Origin: Aeromicrobium choanae
GTDB lineage: Bacteria; Actinomycetota; Actinomycetes; Propionibacteriales; Nocardioidaceae
Direction: 5' to 3'
Length of the DNA: 64,000 nucleotides
Assembly: GCF_900167475.1 (NCBI RefSeq)
Contig: NZ_LT796768.1
Span: 930,001 to 994,000 of the forward strand
Under the pieces are notes generated by a model that was not told the DNA's origin, made no database searches, and was given only the letters and a program-made list of their open reading frames with translations. The translations under genes were made by a program, and so were the position numbers. Positions within the stretch are counted from its first letter, which is position 1. Every line of letters begins with the position of its first letter. This document shows, piece by piece, positions 17,591 to 26,342 of this stretch.

Positions 17591-17611
17591 GGCCTTACCC
17601 TAGCCTGCCCA

Positions 17612-17627
17612 TTGACACAAGTGTCAA
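17612..17627. promoter_or_regulatory. operator TTGACAC-AA-GTGTCAA
   Basis: Perfect 7-bp-arm inverted repeat in the 86-bp divergent region between the TetR gene and the carboxylase gene. It is the most symmetrical of the four TTGAC sites and lies next to the regulator's own start. Confidence 0.75.
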
Positions 17628-17645
17628 CAGTCGCGAGGATGGCTG

Positions 17646-17661
17646 TTGACACTTACGTCAA
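17646..17661. promoter_or_regulatory. operator TTGACACTTACGTCAA
   Basis: Fourth TTGAC-N6-GTCAA repeat, ending 15 bp before the carboxylase ATG, so a bound repressor would sit over the promoter or the ribosome-entry region. Its centre is 34 bp from that of the perfect site at 17612-17627. Confidence 0.72.
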
Positions 17662-17676
17662 CACCAGGAGTCGACG

Positions 17677-20600
17677 ATGAAGGTCCTGATCGCCAACCGC
17701 GGCGAGATCGCCCACCGGATCGAGCGCGCGGTCCGTGCGCTCGACTGGACGCCCCAGCACGTGCACACCGCCGAGGAGGCGGGCAGCGCGGACCCCGAGA
17801 GCTACCTGCTCCCGAAGGCCGGCGTGGCCGGGTACCTCGACGTCGAGGCCATCGTGGCCGCCGCGGTGCTGACCGGATCGGACCTGGTGCACCCGGGCTA
17901 CGGATTCCTCAGCGAGAGCGCGGAGCTCGCGCGGGCGTGCGAGGCCTCGGGGCTCGTCTTCGTCGGCCCGGAGCCGACCACCCTCGAGCTGTTCGGCGAC
18001 AAGGGCAGTGCCCGGGAGCACGCGCTGGCCCACGGCGTGCCGGTCCTCGACGCGACCGGCCGCGACGCCTCCCTCGCCGAGGTCGCTGCCCTGCTCGAGC
18101 GTCACCCCGCCGGGATCATGATCAAGGCCGTCTCCGGTGGCGGCGGACGCGGCATGCGCCCCGTCACCGACGCCGCCGACCTCGCCGAGGCCTACGACCG
18201 CTGCCGCTCCGAGGCCGAGCGCGCCTTCGGCAACGCGTCCGTCTACGCCGAGCGGCTGCTCGCCACCGCCAAGCACATCGAGGTGCAGGTGCTGGGCGAT
18301 GGCACGGGCGTCGTCACGCTCGGCGAGCGCGAGTGCTCGGTGCAGCGCCGCCACCAGAAGGTCATCGAGGTCGCGCCGAGCCCGTCGCTGACCGACGCCC
18401 ACCGCGAGCGACTGACCACGTGGGCGAAGGACCTCACCGACCCCCTGGGCTACCGCGGCCTGGCCACGGTCGAGTTCCTCGTCAACGCCGACCTGCTGCG
18501 CCGCGGGGGCCCGCTCGACGCCGTGTTCATCGAGGTCAACCCGCGGCTCCAGGTGGAGCACACGGTCACCGAGGAGGTCACCGGCACCGACCTCGTGCGG
18601 GCCCAGCTGCTCGTGGCGGCCGGCCACCGTCTCGACGAGGCAGGCGTGCCGACCGACGTGCAGCCCCGCCCCGGCGTCGTCGCGATCCAGTCGCGCGTGA
18701 ACGCCGAGGAGGTCGTCGGTGGCACGGTCGTCTCCACCACTGGCACCGTCACCGCCTTCTCCGCCCCCGACGGCGTCCGCGTCGACACGGGCATCGCCGC
18801 GGGCACCGTCGTCGACGGCACGTTCGACTCCCTCCTCGCGAAGGTCGTCACCGTCACCGAGGGCGACCACGCCACCGCGTGCGCCGACGCCGACGCGGCG
18901 GTCGCCGCCCTGCGGATCGACGGCGTGCGGACCAACGTCCCGCTGCTGCGCGAGCTGCTGGCGCACGACGCCGTCCGCAGCGGCGAGGTCACCACCGCGT
19001 GGCTCGACCGCCTGCTGGCCGATCGCGCCGACACCGAGCGCACCACCGACGAGTCCGGCACCGTGACCTCGGTCATGAACGGCACGGTGCTGGCGGTGTC
19101 GGTGAAGCCCGGCGACACCGTGGGACCGAAGTCGCCGCTCGCGACCCTCGAGTCGATGAAGATGGAGCACCCCGTCACGGCCGGGTTCGCCGGCACCGTC
19201 ACCGAGGTCCTCGTCGGGGCCGGCGAGCAGGTGGCGGCCGGCCAGCCGATCGCCGTCGTCGCACCCGACGACACCGTCGACCACCAGCACGCCGAGGACG
19301 CGGACGTCGACCTCGACCACATCCGCCCCGACCTCGCGGAGCTCCACGACCGGATCGCCCGCACCCGCGACGCCTCCCGGACCGAGGCCGTCGCCAAGCG
19401 GCACGCCCGAGGCCACCTCACCGCGCGCGAGTGGGTCGACCTGCTCGTGGACGAGGGCACCTTCACCGAGTACGGCGCGCTGACCGTCGCGGCCCAGCGG
19501 CAGCGCCGCACCCTCGACGACCTCATGGACAACACGCCCGCCGACGGCATCATCACCGGCCTCGGCACGATCAACGGCGACGACGCCGGTGCCTCGCGTC
19601 GCTGCGCCGTCCTGGCCTACGACTACACGGTGCTCGCCGGCACGCAGGGCTACTTCAACCACAAGAAGACCGACCGCCTGCTGGAGCTGGCGCGCGACCG
19701 GAAGCTGCCGGTCGTCCTGTTCGCCGAGGGCGGCGGCGGTCGACCCGGCGACACCGACACGGCCGACCTGCTGGCCGCCGGGCTGAACGTGCGCACCTTC
19801 GCCACGATGGGCTCACTGAGCGGCGTCGTGCCGACGGTCGGCATCCTCACGGGCCGCTGCTTCGCCGGCAACGCGGCCCTGCTCGGCTGCTGCGACGTCA
19901 TCATCGGCACCGAGGACGCCAACCTCGGCATGGCCGGCCCGGCGATGATCGAGGGCGGCGGGCTCGGCGTCTTCACCCCCGAGCAGATCGGCCCGATGTC
20001 GGTGCAGGCCCCGAACGGGGTGGTCGACATCGTCGTCGGCGACGACGCCGAGGCGATCAGCGTGGCCCAGCGCTACCTCTCGTACTTCCAGGGCGGACGC
20101 ACCGCGTGGGAAGCCGCCGACCAGCGCCGGCTGCGCCACGTCATCGGCGAGAACCGCAAGCAGGTCTACGACATCCGCACGGTCATCGACGCGCTCGTCG
20201 ACACCGACAGCGTGCTGGAGCTGCGCCGCGAGTTCGGCACCGGCGCGATCACCGCACTGGTGCGGATCGAGGGCCGGGCGTACGGACTCGTCGCGAACAA
20301 CCCCGCCCACCTCGGCGGCGCGATCGATGCTGACGCGGCCGACAAGATGGCCCGGTTCCTGCAGCTGTGCGACGCGCACGGCCTGCCCGTCGTGTCGCTG
20401 TGCGACACCCCCGGCTTCATGGTCGGTCCGGAGAGCGAGCAGACCGCCACGGTGCGCCACTTCAGCCGGCTGTTCGTGATCGCCGCGCACCTGAAGGTGC
20501 CGATGACCACGATCGTCCTGCGCAAGGCCTACGGGCTGGGCGCTCAGGCGATGGCGGCCGGCGGCTTCGCCCAGACCACCGCGACGGTCTCGTGGCCCAC

Positions 20601-20865
20601 CGGCGAGATCGGCGGCATGGGTCTCGAGGGCGCCGTGCGGCTCGGCTTCTCCAAGGAGCTGGCCGCCATCGAGGACGAGCAGGCCCGGGCCGAGCGCTAC
20701 GAGGAGCTCGTCGCCCAGCACTACGAGGCCGGCAAGGCGATCAACGGCGCGATGAAGCTCGAGCTCGACGAGGTCATCGACCCCGCCGACACCCGCCGCT
20801 GGATCGTGGCCACCCTCGGCGACTGGGAGGGCGAGGGATCGCACCGCTACGTCGACACCTGGTGA
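17677..20865 (+). CDS. single-chain biotin-dependent acyl-CoA carboxylase (BC-BCCP-CT fusion)
   Basis: One polypeptide of 1062 aa with all parts of a biotin-dependent carboxylase. Residues 1-440 form the biotin carboxylase (IANRGEIAHRIERAV, KAVSGGGGRGMRPV, ERECSVQRRHQKVIE, EVNPRLQVEHTVTE). Residues about 455-525 form the biotinyl domain, with the biotinylated lysine K495 in ESMKMEHPV. Residues about 545-1062 form the carboxyltransferase, with its N and C halves (TVLAGTQGYFNHKKTDR; LCDTPGFMVGPESE). The layout and size match the single-chain long-chain acyl-CoA carboxylase (LCC) group known from mycobacteria, which acts on a broad chain-length range. ATG 17677 has CAGGAG ahead and operator 17646-17661 just upstream. 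Confidence 0.9.
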   Translation: MKVLIANRGEIAHRIERAVRALDWTPQHVHTAEEAGSADPESYLLPKAGVAGYLDVEAIVAAAVLTGSDLVHPGYGFLSESAELARACEASGLVFVGPEPTTLELFGDKGSAREHALAHGVPVLDATGRDASLAEVAALLERHPAGIMIKAVSGGGGRGMRPVTDAADLAEAYDRCRSEAERAFGNASVYAERLLATAKHIEVQVLGDGTGVVTLGERECSVQRRHQKVIEVAPSPSLTDAHRERLTTWAKDLTDPLGYRGLATVEFLVNADLLRRGGPLDAVFIEVNPRLQVEHTVTEEVTGTDLVRAQLLVAAGHRLDEAGVPTDVQPRPGVVAIQSRVNAEEVVGGTVVSTTGTVTAFSAPDGVRVDTGIAAGTVVDGTFDSLLAKVVTVTEGDHATACADADAAVAALRIDGVRTNVPLLRELLAHDAVRSGEVTTAWLDRLLADRADTERTTDESGTVTSVMNGTVLAVSVKPGDTVGPKSPLATLESMKMEHPVTAGFAGTVTEVLVGAGEQVAAGQPIAVVAPDDTVDHQHAEDADVDLDHIRPDLAELHDRIARTRDASRTEAVAKRHARGHLTAREWVDLLVDEGTFTEYGALTVAAQRQRRTLDDLMDNTPADGIITGLGTINGDDAGASRRCAVLAYDYTVLAGTQGYFNHKKTDRLLELARDRKLPVVLFAEGGGGRPGDTDTADLLAAGLNVRTFATMGSLSGVVPTVGILTGRCFAGNAALLGCCDVIIGTEDANLGMAGPAMIEGGGLGVFTPEQIGPMSVQAPNGVVDIVVGDDAEAISVAQRYLSYFQGGRTAWEAADQRRLRHVIGENRKQVYDIRTVIDALVDTDSVLELRREFGTGAITALVRIEGRAYGLVANNPAHLGGAIDADAADKMARFLQLCDAHGLPVVSLCDTPGFMVGPESEQTATVRHFSRLFVIAAHLKVPMTTIVLRKAYGLGAQAMAAGGFAQTTATVSWPTGEIGGMGLEGAVRLGFSKELAAIEDEQARAERYEELVAQHYEAGKAINGAMKLELDEVIDPADTRRWIVATLGDWEGEGSHRYVDTW

Positions 20866-20881
20866 GCCTGATCCGCTGCGG

Positions 20882-21694
20882 TCAGTCTTCTTCCGTCAGG
20901 ATCTCCAGCGCCGTCTCGGCGTCGATACGGCGCTGGCCGGCTACCACAGTCCAAGCGACGTCCTCGGGAGCGAGCCGGGCTCGCAACGTCAGGAGTCGGG
21001 ATCGGTCCGAGCCGGTGAAGCGCTCCCGCTCAGCGAACGGGTCGTCGATGCAGGCCAGCAGCGCCACCGCGTCGCGCAGGTGGCGCTCGGGGTCGCGGGA
21101 GTCGGTCTTGTAGGCGGCGGCCTTCAAGATGAGTGCCCCGAACACGTTCGGCACCGAGACCGTGGTGATGGTTCCGGGGTCGACCTCCAGACGCGCGTTG
21201 ATGGTGCGGCGCAGCGCCTGTGTGCCGCCCTCGATGCGGACCATGTCGCGTCCGGCGAGCCGTTCGGTGACCCTCGGAGCGTGGTGGTCGGCGAGCAGGA
21301 CGTCCACCACGTCTTCGGCGTCCTCGTCGAGTAGGCTGGCGACCAGGTCAATCTTGCTGGCGCCTCGAAAGAAGCGGTGAGCCGTGTTGTCGCGGGGATC
21401 GACGGCTGGGCGAAGCTCGTAGCCGAGAGAGCGCAGGGCGGCCGCGGTCTGGGTGGCAACGCCGCGGGAGGTCTCGATGTGCAGCACGATGTCGACGTCG
21501 TTGGTCGGGCGCACGATGCCCAGGCCGTGGTGGATGGAATGCAACTGGGCCATGAGGCCACCGACCAGAGTCCACCTGTCGGTCGGCAGCACTGCGGCGA
21601 TTTCGGCGACGTTCGGCCACGGGTCCGGCCAGCCGCCAGTGGCGGCGGCGATGTCGATGGTGGGGCGCTCGCCCAGATTCTCACCGTCGGGCAT
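20882..21694 (-). CDS. AbiEii-like nucleotidyltransferase-fold protein (putative toxin)
   Basis: A 270-aa protein with the nucleotidyltransferase core of AbiEii/MNT-type proteins: WTLVGGLMAQLH (about 41-52), then RPTNDVDIVL (about 62-71), where the two Asp residues would bind metal, and a third acidic position near SKIDLV. In type IV toxin-antitoxin pairs such proteins are toxins that modify tRNA or block growth. Its start lies inside the HTH gene upstream (14-bp overlap), so the two are made together. No family is certain from sequence alone; a housekeeping nucleotidyltransferase is the alternative. Confidence 0.65.
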   Translation of the reverse strand: MPDGENLGERPTIDIAAATGGWPDPWPNVAEIAAVLPTDRWTLVGGLMAQLHSIHHGLGIVRPTNDVDIVLHIETSRGVATQTAAALRSLGYELRPAVDPRDNTAHRFFRGASKIDLVASLLDEDAEDVVDVLLADHHAPRVTERLAGRDMVRIEGGTQALRRTINARLEVDPGTITTVSVPNVFGALILKAAAYKTDSRDPERHLRDAVALLACIDDPFAERERFTGSDRSRLLTLRARLAPEDVAWTVVAGQRRIDAETALEILTEED

Positions 21695-22367
21695 TTTCGC
21701 GGAACAGCTCCAATCGTTGAATCAAAGCCTGCTGTCCCACACCGCGTTCGCGCGGGTCGAGGGACGTGGCGGCGTCGACAGCGGCGAGCGTCCTGTTGAG
21801 CGTTGCCAAGTAGTTGATGAACTCGATGTCCATGGAGGTGTGGCGCAAAGTGATGGATCCCGTGGTGTCCTCGCGCAACCGGCAGCGGCGCACGAGGTCC
21901 GCGATCCGACTGGTGTGGACATAGCCGTCGACGATGGCGGCGTCCTCGACGAGTCCGAGACGCTGGCGGCCGGGGATGACGAGCTCCTCTCGGACGCGTT
22001 CGTTGACCGAGCGGTGGCCGGACCAGGTGGTGACGGTTGCACGATCGCGCAACCTGATGGCCAGCTCGCTCGGGTCGGTGATGTCGAGCAGAGTGGCGCG
22101 CAACCGGTACCTCTGTGTGTCACCGAGGTCCAACGGGGCCGCGCCCGACAGCAGTGCGACAGCTCCCCAGGCGGTGTGCTCCGCCCACGTCCGAGTCCGG
22201 CCCGTGCCACGTTCGGCGCGGTAGCGCTCCACCGAGGTGCGGTCGAAGATGCCGCGGGCAACACGGACGATGTCCCCCGCCTCGGCGAGAACGCGCACTT
22301 GGCGGGCCTCGACGCCCAGGAGGTCAGATGCCTCTTGGGTAGTCAGGAAGTCGCCACGGAATGCCAC
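21681..22367 (-). CDS. HTH protein, putative antitoxin partner of the nucleotidyltransferase
   Basis: A 228-aa protein with an N-terminal helix-turn-helix of excisionase/MerR type: LTTQEASDLLGVEARQVRVL (about 8-27), then a short wing (GIFDRTSVERY). The rest has no motif I recognise. Position upstream of, and overlapping, a nucleotidyltransferase gene is like AbiEi-AbiEii, where the upstream HTH protein neutralises the toxin and represses the operon. The start is GTG at 22367. The short AT-richer promoter region 22368-22442 precedes it. Confidence 0.6.
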   Translation of the reverse strand: MAFRGDFLTTQEASDLLGVEARQVRVLAEAGDIVRVARGIFDRTSVERYRAERGTGRTRTWAEHTAWGAVALLSGAAPLDLGDTQRYRLRATLLDITDPSELAIRLRDRATVTTWSGHRSVNERVREELVIPGRQRLGLVEDAAIVDGYVHTSRIADLVRRCRLREDTTGSITLRHTSMDIEFINYLATLNRTLAAVDAATSLDPRERGVGQQALIQRLELFRENARR

Positions 22368-22442
22368 AACAGAATATTGCCTCTTCCGGTGGTTATCTGT
22401 AAAGCGATGGTGGCACGCAAGGCACGAGCAGGCGTATCGAGA

Positions 22443-23066
22443 TCACGTTGGCACTGACCGCTCGATCGTCGTCACGACGCTCGTCACCGACGGCCTCGCC
22501 GGCGTGCTCGAGAACCCGAAGCGGCACGGCGGGTCGACCGGGGCGAGGTCCCCGAGGTCGGTCCCCCGCCACGTCCCGGCGATCGCGGTCACCGCGGTGA
22601 CCCCGGTCGCGCCGTACCACTCACGGCGGTCGTTCCCGGCCGTCCCGCGCGTCCGCACGCCCCGCATGACGACCCGCGCCACCGGGTCGATCGCACCGCA
22701 CCACGCGGGCGCGGTGGCCACCCGCGAAGGCACGAGGCCGAGCAGCACGCCGAGCGGCGTCCGACCTCCGACCACCAGCCGCAGCGACAGCGATGGCGCC
22801 TGGACCTGCCACCCGTCGGCGGTGTCCGTCACGGACACGGGCTCGATGACGTGCTCGTCGAACGTGTAGGTCGCCGCGACGAAGTCCCGCACCCGATCGG
22901 ACGGGGCGAGCAGCACGCGGTGGCCGGCCGCGTCCTCGAGCATCACGTCCGCGAACGCGCCCCACGGCGAGGCGTCCCAGCGCCCGACGACCACGCGGAT
23001 CCCGCTCGTGCTGCCGACCCCGGCGATCCGGCCGGCGAAGCGCTCCCTGATCCGACCCGACTTCAC
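22443..23066 (-). CDS. conserved hypothetical protein
   Basis: A 207-aa protein without signal peptide or membrane segment. It is rich in short beta-like stretches (RIAGVGSTSGIRVVVGRWDASPWG; SLSLRLVVGGRTPLGVLL) and has a conserved-looking WCGAIDPVARVVMRG segment. I do not recognise the family. It is divergent from the DNA ligase gene with a 59-bp promoter gap and starts at GTG 23066. No functional claim is made. Confidence 0.6.
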   Translation of the reverse strand: MKSGRIRERFAGRIAGVGSTSGIRVVVGRWDASPWGAFADVMLEDAAGHRVLLAPSDRVRDFVAATYTFDEHVIEPVSVTDTADGWQVQAPSLSLRLVVGGRTPLGVLLGLVPSRVATAPAWCGAIDPVARVVMRGVRTRGTAGNDRREWYGATGVTAVTAIAGTWRGTDLGDLAPVDPPCRFGFSSTPARPSVTSVVTTIERSVPT

Positions 23067-23125
23067 GAGTCCATCCTGCCCGCTCAGGGCCAGCGGCTGT
23101 CGGTGGCGAGCGGCAGGATGGGCTC

Positions 23126-24679
23126 ATGCTGCTCGCCGAGCTCGTCGCCACCTCCGCCGAGGTCGCCGCCACACGCTCCCGGAAGGCGAAGGTCGCGCTG
23201 CTCGCCGAGCTGCTCGGCCGGGTCGAGCCCGATGAGCTCGAGGTCGTCGTGTCCTACCTCGGTGGCGCGCTGCGCCAGCGGCGCACGGGCCTGGGCTGGC
23301 GGGGCGTGAGCGCACCGACGCCACCGGCCGACGAGCCGTCGCTCAGCGTGCTCGAGGTCGACGCGGCGTTCGAGGCGATCTCGAGGCTGTCCGGGTCCGG
23401 CTCGCAGCGCGCCCGGCAGGAGGCCGTCGCCGAGCTGTTCGGGCGCGCCACCGAAGTCGAGCAGGCGTGGCTGCGCGCGATCGTCACCGGCAACCTCCGC
23501 CAGGGCGCGCTCGACGCCGTCACGCAGGAGGCGGTGGCGCAGGTCGCCGGGGTCCCGGCGGCGGCGGTCCGCCGGGCGGCGATGCTCACCGGCAGCACGG
23601 TCGCAGCGGCGGGTGCCGCCTTCGAGGGCGAGGAGTCGCTGGCCGCGATCGGCCTCGAGGTCGGCCGGCCGGTGATGCCGATGCTGGCCTCGAGCGCCCC
23701 CGACGTGGCCACCGCGATGGCCAGCCTCTCCCCCGACGGCAGCGCCGAGGTCGCCGTCGACGCCAAGCTCGACGGGATTCGCATCCAGGTCCACCGCGAC
23801 GGCGACGCCGTGCTCGTGGTCACCCGCAGCCTCGACGACATCACCGAGCGGCTGCCCGAGGTGGTCGAGATCGCCCGCTCGCTTCCCGCCACGCGATTCG
23901 TGCTCGATGGCGAGGCGCTCGCGCTGTCCGACGACGGCCGTCCGCTGGCCTTCCAGGACACCGCCAGCCGCACCGCCCAGGCCGCGGGTGTCGCGATCAC
24001 GCCGCACTTCTTCGACGTGCTCCACGTCGACGGCCGTGACCTGCTCGACGCCCCCGGCCACGAGCGCCTCGCCGCGCTCGACGCGCTCGTGCCCGAGGCC
24101 CACCGCGTCAGTCGCCTCGTCACCTCCGACGTGGCGGCCGCCGACGCCTTCGCCGCCGAGACCGTCGCGGCGGGCCATGAGGGCGTCGTCCTCAAGGACC
24201 TCTCCGCTCCCTACGCCGCGGGCCGGCGCGGCTCGGCCTGGGTCAAGGTCAAGCCGGTCCACACCCTCGACCTGGTGGTCCTCGCCGTCGAGTGGGGCTC
24301 CGGCCGCCGACAGGGCTGGCTGTCCAACATCCACCTCGGCGCGCGCGACGAGTCGTCCCCGACCGGCTTCGTGATGCTCGGCAAGACGTTCAAGGGGATG
24401 ACCGACGCGATGCTCGCGTGGCAGACCGAGCGCTTCCTCGCCCTGGAGACGCACCGCGAGGGTCACGTCGTCCACGTGCGTCCCGAGCAGGTCGTCGAGA
24501 TCGCCTTCGACGGACTCCAGCGCTCCACCCGCTACCCCGGCGGCCTCGCCCTGCGCTTCGCGCGCGTCGTCCGCTACCGCGACGACAAGGCGCCGCACGA
24601 GGCCGACACGATCGAAACTCTACGGAAGATGCTCCCAGCACGCGAGAGTGTTGGTCCCACGATCACCACTGACGTCTAA
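23126..24679 (+). CDS. ligB: ATP-dependent DNA ligase (LigB type)
   Basis: Seals nicks in DNA through an enzyme-AMP intermediate. The 517-aa length and domain order fit actinobacterial LigB: helical DNA-binding domain (about 1-185), nucleotidyltransferase domain with motif I DAKLDGIRIQ (adenylated lysine K214), motif III FVLDGEALAL, motif IV GHEGVVLKDL and motif V AWVKVKP, and a C-terminal OB domain ending in ALRFARVVRYRDDKAP. The last codons (from about 24610) become AT-richer and look different from the family end, suggesting that the insert downstream replaced the native 3' end. A decayed second copy of the region around codons 420-450 lies at 26343-26461. Confidence 0.9.
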   Translation: MLLAELVATSAEVAATRSRKAKVALLAELLGRVEPDELEVVVSYLGGALRQRRTGLGWRGVSAPTPPADEPSLSVLEVDAAFEAISRLSGSGSQRARQEAVAELFGRATEVEQAWLRAIVTGNLRQGALDAVTQEAVAQVAGVPAAAVRRAAMLTGSTVAAAGAAFEGEESLAAIGLEVGRPVMPMLASSAPDVATAMASLSPDGSAEVAVDAKLDGIRIQVHRDGDAVLVVTRSLDDITERLPEVVEIARSLPATRFVLDGEALALSDDGRPLAFQDTASRTAQAAGVAITPHFFDVLHVDGRDLLDAPGHERLAALDALVPEAHRVSRLVTSDVAAADAFAAETVAAGHEGVVLKDLSAPYAAGRRGSAWVKVKPVHTLDLVVLAVEWGSGRRQGWLSNIHLGARDESSPTGFVMLGKTFKGMTDAMLAWQTERFLALETHREGHVVHVRPEQVVEIAFDGLQRSTRYPGGLALRFARVVRYRDDKAPHEADTIETLRKMLPARESVGPTITTDV

Positions 24680-24705
24680 ATCGGCCGGAGCGCGAAGCTC
24701 GCAAC

Positions 24706-26145
24706 TTACCCGCCCTCAGTTCGCGAGCATGTGGCAAGCAGACTCTTGACCTCTGCCACATCGGCCTCCGCTCCACACTCTTTGCAGGGCTCCGATGGAG
24801 TAGAGGTGATCAGGGTTATCGAGCAAGACGGGCAGATGAAGATGTCGGAGCTCAGCAGCCTGCCAACGCCGCTTGACGCCGCGGTGGCGATGGCAAGTCT
24901 GGGATCCTTCAGCGCATACATGTGAAGCGGCTTAGCCCCGCGGCTCTGCTCGCCGATCTTCTCGACGGCACCCGCCTCGATCCAACTGACGATCTTATTT
25001 CGAACCGCTGTAGTCGAGATCTTGAACACGTCGCTTGCTAGGCGCGTGTTGGTAAATGAAGGCTCAGGCAGCCGATTGAGGTCCTTCATGTACTTGCCAA
25101 ATAGTTCCTGACTTCGGGTCTTCGAAAACTCATAGATCCCTTTATAGATCGTTCTCTCAGCGATCTTCGCCGGGTAGCTGGGCTGACGTGTGTGCTCGGC
25201 GACGATCCGCTCGCACATCCGGATCATGTCACGAGGAGAGTCCGGACTGAGATGGGCGAGCAGCCGGTGAACATTGACGGGGAATGCCGGATCAACCAGC
25301 TCATTGAAACTCGTGACTCGCCCCTCGGAGAAGGCAGCCAAGCGTCGACTGAGCATCTCTGTCAACTCGGGGACGGTCCAGTGCAGGTTGGAGACACCGA
25401 GACGGTCGCCTCGCCCTCCCTCCTCAATGAAGGGATCATTTAGCAGATCCCATAAGAAGAACTTGAACGCTACGCCCGGCTGTTCGACCGTAGTGAGGTC
25501 GAGCAGCAGCGGACTAATGAGTTTGAACGCAAGATCTGGGTTGTTCCCTGTCTTACTAGTCTCGTCCAGTTTGTCGACAAGAATGTAGACAGCGTCGAAC
25601 CCAAGTGCCTTGAACACGTCGACCAGTTTGGGGAAGAGGTACGAAAGCGTCGCAGCTTCACGGGTTGCGCTCTCCGCAAGTTCCGACGGAACTTTTACGC
25701 CATCGAGACCGAACTTACTCATCAGCGCCGCAATCCCGGCAGAGATGAAGCCGCCGTACGTGTGCCAAGCGTCCGAGGCTTTGTCGCCCAATGACTTGAC
25801 CGACGAGATGGCTACCTCCAGTTCTTGTTGATTCAGATTGCTGAGCAGCTCACTAGATGAGTACTTCAGCACCTGCTTGTTGTGCTCACTGAGCGTCTTG
25901 GCGCGAGCGGGATCGTGCGCGAGGTGGCTAAGCGCCGCAACGGTCAGAAGCCTGCAGACAATTCGCAGGTGATCCGCGAGAGTTGCGTTCCTCGGGTCTG
26001 TCTCCGAGAAGTTCGTATACGTCACGCAGGCGAAGTCGGCACCCTGGCCTGAAGCGATCTCGATCATCCTCCGCTGCGCGGTCTTACCACTTCCACGCGG
26101 CGCGAACACAATCGTCGACTTCGGCGACTTGGGGGATCCGAGCAC
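24706..26145 (-). CDS. P-loop ATPase, Sll1717-like (putative defence ATPase), 5' end disrupted
   Basis: A 479-aa NTPase read from GTG 26145. Walker A is FAPRGSGKTA (about residues 13-22), and a Walker-B/sensor stretch is AVYILVDKLDE. The C-terminal part has a winged helix-like segment (DVFKISTTAVRNKIVSWIEAGAVEKIG) and a zinc-ribbon with CPSC and CKEC pairs near the end. This fits the Sll1717 P-loop family. Family-like sequence continues 36 codons upstream of 26145 (RLLERHGFLGDPF, ADYFVPPPYFESV) but has no start codon before an in-frame TGA at 26254-26256. A frameshift or 5' truncation is likely, and the product may be inactive. Lower GC than the flanks. Confidence 0.65.
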   Translation of the reverse strand: MLGSPKSPKSTIVFAPRGSGKTAQRRMIEIASGQGADFACVTYTNFSETDPRNATLADHLRIVCRLLTVAALSHLAHDPARAKTLSEHNKQVLKYSSSELLSNLNQQELEVAISSVKSLGDKASDAWHTYGGFISAGIAALMSKFGLDGVKVPSELAESATREAATLSYLFPKLVDVFKALGFDAVYILVDKLDETSKTGNNPDLAFKLISPLLLDLTTVEQPGVAFKFFLWDLLNDPFIEEGGRGDRLGVSNLHWTVPELTEMLSRRLAAFSEGRVTSFNELVDPAFPVNVHRLLAHLSPDSPRDMIRMCERIVAEHTRQPSYPAKIAERTIYKGIYEFSKTRSQELFGKYMKDLNRLPEPSFTNTRLASDVFKISTTAVRNKIVSWIEAGAVEKIGEQSRGAKPLHMYALKDPRLAIATAASSGVGRLLSSDIFICPSCSITLITSTPSEPCKECGAEADVAEVKSLLATCSRTEGG

Positions 26146-26253
26146 GCTCTCAAAATAGGGCGGCGGTACGAAGTAGTCCGCGAGGCTGTCTTCATTCTCA
26201 GAGTTGGTAGACGCAAAAGGGTCGCCGAGGAACCCATGTCGTTCGAGGAGCCT
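26146..26253 (-). pseudogene. in-frame N-terminal extension of the P-loop ATPase without a start codon
   Basis: Thirty-six codons directly upstream of GTG 26145, in the same frame, encode a sequence like the usual N-terminus of the family (GFLGDPFAS, then ADYFVPPPYFES). They end at a TGA (26254-26256). An ATG at 26276 lies in another frame and would join this segment after a one-base change near 26250. Confidence 0.55.
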
Positions 26254-26342
26254 TCAGCCGACACTCTTCGCTCCATTCTTCGAGTTCAGTGAACCGAACT
26301 TTATCGGGCCCGGGTCCGTGCTCGTGATCGTTCACTACCTTG

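Noticed and set aside
17653-19662. A 669-codon open frame opposite the single-chain carboxylase
   Set aside because: Shadow of the carboxylase in high-GC DNA; repetitive Arg/Gly/Asp/Val composition and no domain.
24610-24679. Att site at the ligase 3' end
   Set aside because: The sequence changes there, but I could not find a matching direct repeat at the other border, so no exact site is claimed.
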